Positions 59,258 through 64,000 of a stretch of DNA of 64,000 bases are shown one piece after another (positions within the stretch are counted from its first letter, which is position 1; each line of letters opens with the position of its first letter). Where the stretch lies: assembly GCF_039909015.1 (NCBI RefSeq), contig NZ_CP150919.1, forward strand, positions 4,564,501-4,628,500, written 5' to 3'. The position numbers and the translations under genes were made by a program. The notes beneath the pieces are model-generated. The model searched no databases and was not told the origin of the DNA. It saw only the letters and a list, made by a program, of their open reading frames with translations. Source of the stretch: Pseudomonas grandcourensis (lineage in GTDB: Bacteria > Pseudomonadota > Gammaproteobacteria > Pseudomonadales > Pseudomonadaceae).

Positions 59258-60964
59258 ATGCACTCCCACACTTCAAGACGCACCTTCGTCAAAGGCCTGG
59301 CCATCGGCGGGCTCTTCGGCGGCCTCGGGTTATGGCGCACGCCGGTCTGGGCGATCAGCAGCCCCGGCGAACCCCAGGTGTTGGCCGGTCATGATTTCGA
59401 GCTGTACATCGGCGAATCCCCGGTCAACTTCACCGGCAGCCCGCGCACCGCGATGACCATCAACGGCGGCATCCCCGGCCCGCTGTTGCGCTGGCGCGAA
59501 GGCGATACGGTGACGCTGCGGGTGCGCAACAGACTCAAGGACAGCACGTCCATTCACTGGCACGGCATCCTGCTGCCGGCCAACATGGACGGCGTGCCGG
59601 GGCTGAGCTTCAAGGGCATCGAGCCCGGCGGCATGTACGTCTACCAGTTCACCGTGCGGCAGAACGGCACCTACTGGTATCACAGCCATTCGGGGTTTCA
59701 GGAACAGACCGGCGTCTACGGCCCGCTGGTGATCGACGCCAAGGACCCGGAGCCGTTCCAGTACGACCGCGACTACGTGGTGATGCTCAGCGACTGGACC
59801 GACGAAGACCCGGTCGGCCTGATGAAGACCCTGAAAAAACAGTCCGATTACTACAACTACAACAAACGCACCGTGGGCGACTTCATCCACGACGTCAGCG
59901 AAAAAGGCTGGGGGCCGACCGTCGCCGATCGCAAGATGTGGGCCGAGATGAAGATGAACCCCACCGACCTGGCGGACGTCGGCGGCGCCACTTACACCTA
60001 CCTGCTGAACGGCCAGGCGCCGGATTCGAACTGGACCGGGGTATTCCGCCCGGGGGAAAAGCTGCGGCTGCGCTTCATCAACGGCTCGGCCATGACCTAC
60101 TTCGACGTGCGCATCCCCGGCCTGAAAATGACCGTGGTCGCCGCCGATGGCCTGTACGTCAAACCGGTGAGCGTCGATGAGTTTCGCATCGCCGTGGCGG
60201 AAACCTTCGACGTCATCGTCGAACCGACCGAAGCGGCCTACACCCTGTTCGCCCAGGCGATGGATCGCACCGGATACGCACGCGGCACCCTGGCGGTGAA
60301 GACAGGACTGGTAGCGCCACTGCCGCCACTGGACCCGCGCCCCCTGGTGACCATGGATGACATGGGCATGGGCGGCATGGACCACGGCAGCATGGCGGGC
60401 ATGGATCACAGCAACATGGCCATGGGCGACATGCCCGGCATGCAGTCCCACCCGGCCTCGGAAACCGACAACCCGCTGGTGGACATGCAAGCCATGTCCA
60501 CCTCACCGAAACTCGACGATCCCGGCATGGGCCTGCGCAACAACGGTCGCCGCGTACTCACCTATTCCGACCTGCGCAGCACCTTCGAAGACCCGGACGG
60601 CCGCGAGCCTGGCCGCACCCTCGAGCTGCACCTGACCGGGCACATGGAAAAATTCGCCTGGTCGTTCAACGGCGTGAAGTTCTCTGACGCAGAGCCCCTG
60701 CGCCTCAAGTACGGCGAGCGCCTGCGGATCGTGCTGGTCAACGACACGATGATGATGCACCCCATCCACCTGCACGGCATGTGGAGCGATCTCGAAGACG
60801 AGTACGGCCAGTTCATGGTGCGCAAACACACCATCGACATGCCACCGGGCTCCCGGCGCAGCTATCGGGTCACTGCCGATGCACTCGGCCGCTGGGCCTA
60901 TCACTGCCATCTCCTGTACCACATGGAAATGGGCATGTTCCGTGAAGTTCGCGTGGAAGAATGA
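59258..60964 (+). CDS. copA: Copper resistance multicopper oxidase
   Basis: A 568-residue periplasmic oxidase of the CopA family. A Tat signal (twin Arg at residues 7-8, [10 protein letters not shown]) is followed by cupredoxin domains with the four copper motifs: [28 protein letters not shown] and [14 protein letters not shown] Met-rich linker (about residues 365-397, with [16 protein letters not shown]) probably binds Cu(I). First gene of copABCD. It likely oxidises Cu(I) to the less toxic Cu(II). Confidence 0.95.
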   Translation: MHSHTSRRTFVKGLAIGGLFGGLGLWRTPVWAISSPGEPQVLAGHDFELYIGESPVNFTGSPRTAMTINGGIPGPLLRWREGDTVTLRVRNRLKDSTSIHWHGILLPANMDGVPGLSFKGIEPGGMYVYQFTVRQNGTYWYHSHSGFQEQTGVYGPLVIDAKDPEPFQYDRDYVVMLSDWTDEDPVGLMKTLKKQSDYYNYNKRTVGDFIHDVSEKGWGPTVADRKMWAEMKMNPTDLADVGGATYTYLLNGQAPDSNWTGVFRPGEKLRLRFINGSAMTYFDVRIPGLKMTVVAADGLYVKPVSVDEFRIAVAETFDVIVEPTEAAYTLFAQAMDRTGYARGTLAVKTGLVAPLPPLDPRPLVTMDDMGMGGMDHGSMAGMDHSNMAMGDMPGMQSHPASETDNPLVDMQAMSTSPKLDDPGMGLRNNGRRVLTYSDLRSTFEDPDGREPGRTLELHLTGHMEKFAWSFNGVKFSDAEPLRLKYGERLRIVLVNDTMMMHPIHLHGMWSDLEDEYGQFMVRKHTIDMPPGSRRSYRVTADALGRWAYHCHLLYHMEMGMFREVRVEE

Positions 60965-60974
60965 GGCGCACCCC

Positions 60975-61838
60975 ATGATTCGATTCACCCCGTTTTTTTT
61001 GGCCCTCGCGACCTCGACGGCGATGGCCGCCAGCGATGACATGCAAGGTATGGATCACAGCCAGATGGACCACGGCCAAATGCAAGGCATGGACGATGGC
61101 CAGATGCAGCCCGCCGCCCCCAGCGAAAGCCGCACGCCGATCCCGGTGCTGACCGATGCTGATCGCGCGGCGGTGTATGCCGATCCCGCCGGCCACCACG
61201 TACATGACAGCACGCTCAATTCATTCTTCCTCGCCGACAAACTCGAGTGGCAGGACGCCGATGACGGCAGCACCCTGGCCTGGGATTTGTCCGGCTGGGT
61301 CGGCGGTGACATCGATCGACTGTGGCTGCGCTCCGAAGGCGAGCGAACCAACGGCGTGACCGAGGATGCAGAAATCCAGGCCCTGTGGGGCCATGCCATT
61401 TCCCCGTGGTGGGACGTCGTCAGCGGCGTGCGCCAGGACTTCAAACCCGGCGCCCCGCAAACCTGGGCCGCGTTCGGCGTACAGGGCATGGCGCTGTACA
61501 ACTTCGAAGCCGAAGCCACGGCCTTCATTGGCGAAGGTGGCCAGAGCGCCGTGCGACTGGAAGGCGACTACGACATCCTGCTGACCAATCGGCTGATCCT
61601 GCAGCCGACCGTCGAACTCAACGCCTACGGCAAAAACGACCCGCAACGGGGCATCGGCGCGGGCCTGTCCAACACAGAGGCGGGCTTGCGCCTGCGCTAC
61701 GAAATCCGCCGGGAATTCGCGCCCTACCTCGGCGTGACCTGGAACCGCACCTACGGCAACACCGCCGACTACGCCAACGACGAAGGCGAGGACCGCAGCG
61801 AAACCCGCCTCGTGCTCGGTATTCGGATGTGGTTCTGA
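60975..61838 (+). CDS. copB: Copper resistance outer-membrane protein
   Basis: A 287-residue protein. Signal peptide (about 1-18, ending TAMA) and then a Met/His-rich part ([21 protein letters not shown]) that can bind copper, followed by a beta-barrel-like C-terminal half ending in an aromatic residue (IRMWF) as typical for outer-membrane barrels. ATG 60975 lies ten bases after the copA stop; the upstream frame overlaps copA and is not used. Confidence 0.93.
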   Translation: MIRFTPFFLALATSTAMAASDDMQGMDHSQMDHGQMQGMDDGQMQPAAPSESRTPIPVLTDADRAAVYADPAGHHVHDSTLNSFFLADKLEWQDADDGSTLAWDLSGWVGGDIDRLWLRSEGERTNGVTEDAEIQALWGHAISPWWDVVSGVRQDFKPGAPQTWAAFGVQGMALYNFEAEATAFIGEGGQSAVRLEGDYDILLTNRLILQPTVELNAYGKNDPQRGIGAGLSNTEAGLRLRYEIRREFAPYLGVTWNRTYGNTADYANDEGEDRSETRLVLGIRMWF

Positions 61839-61890
61839 ACAGTTTCATCTCAAACCAACAACAACCGCTTCGAGCGGTAAAGGACCCTGC

Positions 61891-62274
61891 ATGCGCATCA
61901 TCAAACCCACCGCTGTCGCAATCGCGTTGCTCAGCGGCCTGCTCATGAGCACCCTCGCTCAAGCGCACCCCAAACTGCTCGCCTCCACTCCAACTGAAGG
62001 TGCGGAAGGTGCGCCACCCGAAAAGATCGAACTGCACTTTTCCGAAAACCTCGTCACCCAGTTTTCCGGTGCAAAACTGCTGATGACCGAAATGGCCGGC
62101 ATGGCCCACGCCCCGATGCCGGTCAAGGCCAAAGTCAGCGGCGGCAGCGATCCGAAGAGCATGTTCATCACCCCGACAACACCCTTGACTGCCGGCACCT
62201 ACAAGGTCGAATGGCGCGCGGTGTCGTCGGACACCCACCCGATCACCGGCAACGTCACCTTCAAAGTGAAATGA
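61891..62274 (+). CDS. copC: Periplasmic copper-binding protein
   Basis: A 127-residue CopC. The signal peptide ends at AQA, so the mature protein starts with His (HPKLLASTP), which is the first ligand of the Cu(II) site; a second His is in SSDTHPITG. The middle has a Cu(I)-type Met cluster (MTEMAGMAHAPM). Follows copB by 52 bases. Confidence 0.93.
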   Translation: MRIIKPTAVAIALLSGLLMSTLAQAHPKLLASTPTEGAEGAPPEKIELHFSENLVTQFSGAKLLMTEMAGMAHAPMPVKAKVSGGSDPKSMFITPTTPLTAGTYKVEWRAVSSDTHPITGNVTFKVK

Positions 62275-62277
62275 TCG

Positions 62278-63201
62278 ATGAGCGACTCGGCGAACGTCGT
62301 GCTGCGGTTTGTGTTGTATGTGGATTTGATGCTGTTGTTTGGCGTGGCGCTGTTCGGGCTCTACAGCTTCAAGGGACAGGAACGGCTATCCGGGACAGTG
62401 CTGCCCATTCGCCGGTTGTCGACGGCAACAGTCGGGCTCGGCGCGCTGCTGTCCATCGCCGGCATGGTGCTGATGGTCCGCGCCATGAGCGGCGAATCAG
62501 ACGTTACCGAGTTGCGCCCTCACCTCGAAATGATGCTGTTCGAGACAGACGTCGGCTTGGCCTGGGCCGTGCGGATGATTGCACTAGCGGTCGCGGGATT
62601 GGCGTTGATGCTCAACCCGCGCGCCCCCGGCATCAGCCTGGTGATCGCCGCCACGGCCGGCGGCATCGCCCTCACCAGCCTGGCCTGGAGCGGGCATGGC
62701 GCCATGGACGAAGGCAGCCGCCGTTTCTGGCACTTTACAGCGGACATCCTGCACCTGTTGGCGGCGGGTGCTTGGCTCGGCGCTTTGCTGGCGTTTACGT
62801 TGATGGCGCAACCCCGGGCCCTGCAAACCGAAGCCCACATACGCTTGCTGGCTCGCGCAGTCAGGCGATTTGAGCTGGTCGGTGCGCTGGTCGTTGTGAT
62901 CATCAGCGTCACGGGCGTGGTGAACTACCTGTTCATTGTCGGGCCGAAACTCGATGAGGTCTTACTCAGCCACTACGGAATTCTGCTGGCGATCAAAGTG
63001 CTGCTGTTTGCCGGGATGCTGGTGTTGGCGGCGCTGAACCGCTTTCACCTTGGCCCCTTGCTGGAGCGTTCGTTGCGGGAGGGCCAATATCGCGTGGCGG
63101 CCCATGCTCTTCGGCGCAGTGTGGTGGTGGAAATGGCCGCTGCGGTTTTGATTGTGGGCTTGGTGGCGTGGTTGGGGACGTTGAGCCCGGAAGTGGAATG
63201 A
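62278..63201 (+). CDS. copD: Copper resistance inner-membrane protein
   Basis: A 307-residue inner-membrane protein with about eight helices, the partner of CopC in moving copper across the inner membrane. The start (SANVVLRFVLYVDLMLLFGV) and conserved ILHLLAAGAWLGALL are CopD-typical. Begins three bases after copC. No CopRS or other copper regulator is in the window. Confidence 0.92.
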   Translation: MSDSANVVLRFVLYVDLMLLFGVALFGLYSFKGQERLSGTVLPIRRLSTATVGLGALLSIAGMVLMVRAMSGESDVTELRPHLEMMLFETDVGLAWAVRMIALAVAGLALMLNPRAPGISLVIAATAGGIALTSLAWSGHGAMDEGSRRFWHFTADILHLLAAGAWLGALLAFTLMAQPRALQTEAHIRLLARAVRRFELVGALVVVIISVTGVVNYLFIVGPKLDEVLLSHYGILLAIKVLLFAGMLVLAALNRFHLGPLLERSLREGQYRVAAHALRRSVVVEMAAAVLIVGLVAWLGTLSPEVE

Positions 63202-63383
63202 GCCATCTTCAGGAGGATATCTCTGACACTTACGTACTGATCTAAACTTGGACCAGCCAGGCCAGGGCAATGGCCCAGGATGTGGGATCTTTGCTGGTTG
63301 GCATTTTCACCCTCCCGAGTACGAATTTTCTCTAGATTAGCCGTACGTCTCGGCGGACTTGCCAATGAGGAACTCTTGATTCA

Positions 63384-63407
63384 ATGTAATGACAATTGTC
63401 ATTACAT
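63384..63407. promoter_or_regulatory. Perfect 24-bp palindrome, RelBE-type operator
   Basis: The half-site ATGTAATGACAA is followed by its exact reverse complement. It lies 13 bases ahead of the antitoxin ATG, the usual place for a RelB-type autorepressor. Confidence 0.8.
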
Positions 63408-63420
63408 GAGGATCTATCCC

Positions 63421-63660
63421 ATGGCATCTATCAACATCCGTATCGATGACGACCTCAAAGCTCGCGCCTATCTCGAACTGGAAAAACTCGGCGTCACGCC
63501 CTCCGAACTGATGCGCCAGACGCTGCAATATGTGGCGGAGCGTGGTCAGTTGCCTTTCAAGCCTGTCTTGATGACTGAAGACGATGAGGCTTTACTGGCC
63601 ACCGTGCGGGAACGGCTTGCATCTCCTCAACGAGTAAAGGTTTCCATAGATGACCTATAG
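63421..63660 (+). CDS. RelB/DinJ family antitoxin
   Basis: A 79-residue antitoxin. The ribbon-helix-helix start is ASINIRIDDDLKARAYLEL with LGVTPSELMRQTLQYV as the helices, and the C-terminal tail (RLASPQRVKVSIDDL) is the toxin-binding part. I chose ATG 63421 since a stronger frame upstream would run through the palindrome. Its stop overlaps the toxin start by 11 bases. Confidence 0.88.
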   Translation: MASINIRIDDDLKARAYLELEKLGVTPSELMRQTLQYVAERGQLPFKPVLMTEDDEALLATVRERLASPQRVKVSIDDL

Positions 63661-63937
63661 CCTTGAGTTTGATGCCCGTGCATTGAAGGAATGGCAAAAA
63701 CTTGGCGACACAGTCCGACAGCAACTCAAAAAGAAGCTGGTGGAGATTCTGAACAATCCACGTATTGAAGCTAACCGCCTGCATGGTTTTCCCGACTGCT
63801 ACAAGGTCAAACTACGTAGCAGCGGTTACCGCTTGGTCTATCAAGTGATTGACCAGGAAATTACTGTGTTTGTGGTAGCCGTGGATAAACGGGAACGTGA
63901 GCAGGTTTATCGCAAGGCGGCTGAACGTTTGAAGTAA
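63650..63937 (+). CDS. RelE/ParE family toxin
   Basis: A 95-residue toxin of the RelE superfamily. The sequence YSLEFDARALKEWQKLGDTVRQQLKKKL, NPRIEANRLHGFPDCYKVKLRSSGYRLVYQV in pieces matches RelE mRNA interferases: the conserved basic residues (KLRSSGYRL) are intact. Co-translated with the antitoxin. Confidence 0.88.
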   Translation: MTYSLEFDARALKEWQKLGDTVRQQLKKKLVEILNNPRIEANRLHGFPDCYKVKLRSSGYRLVYQVIDQEITVFVVAVDKREREQVYRKAAERLK

Positions 63938-64000
63938 TGACGCAAGTTGGAAGCCATATGGGGGCGTTCATTTTTCACACCGGTGAAAGTTTCACTACAC

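Noticed and set aside
59258..60964. Laccase or nitrite reductase for the multicopper gene
   Set aside because: The Tat signal, Met-rich linker and copBCD neighbours identify CopA.

Overview
The window is a chromosomal segment of a Pseudomonas, most likely of the P. fluorescens group. I infer this from the GC-rich, strongly biased codon use, the Pseudomonas-type gene order (leuCD-leuB-asd-usg-fimV-truA-trpF-accD-folC-SPOR-cvpA-purF-metZ), many GTGGGAGCGGGCTTGC-type REP palindromes, and genes typical of the genus such as fimV, copABCD and a ROSE-controlled ibpA. Most of it is core genome. Accessory material sits at the left edge and in small islands.

Layout. 1-1880: a small AT-richer insert ending at the 3' end of tRNA-Val(GAC), with a truncated ORF, an O-acyltransferase and a decayed tyrosine-recombinase-like relic. 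2140-9134: a FAD amine oxidase, then a minus-strand operon for a periplasmic molybdenum aldehyde/N-heterocycle oxidase (Tat-exported Mo subunit, 2Fe-2S subunit, triheme cytochrome c, XdhC maturation factor). 9595-9969: a tRNA operon Val(TAC)-Asp-Asp. 10130-28581: a long minus-strand block of biosynthetic and housekeeping genes for leucine (leuCDB), aspartate-family amino acids (asd, usg), polar pilus hub (fimV), tRNA modification (truA), tryptophan (trpF), fatty acid and folate synthesis (accD, folC), purines (purF) and methionine (metZ). A LysR gene diverges from leuC. 29685-32963: a five-PAS GGDEF/EAL sensor.

33112-35210: a PAAR-domain protein whose C-terminal half I cannot firmly assign. 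It overlaps by 4 bp a small membrane-anchored putative immunity protein, which is followed by the remnant of a second copy of the immunity start. This is the best candidate for an under-described system (a type VI secretion effector/immunity module). 35308-48695: ibpA with a sigma-32 promoter and RNA thermometer, dusC, a thioesterase, a TetR/hydrolase pair, a duplicated Ala-Glu tRNA array, gltX, an EmrAB-type pump, uvrB, an aromatic/aspartate aminotransferase, two small unknown genes and tRNA-Asn.

48830-64000: a purine/pyrimidine permease with palindromic operators, a brnTA toxin-antitoxin pair, arylamine N-acetyltransferase, a Gly-rich exported peptide, an exported DUF1254/DUF1214 protein, a membrane GGDEF protein, two divergent L,D-transpeptidase-type genes, copper resistance copABCD, and a RelBE-type toxin-antitoxin pair behind a perfect 24-bp palindrome.

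Function calls come from reading motifs and gene order by eye; no database search was run. Long antisense reading frames across the GC-rich genes were treated as shadows.
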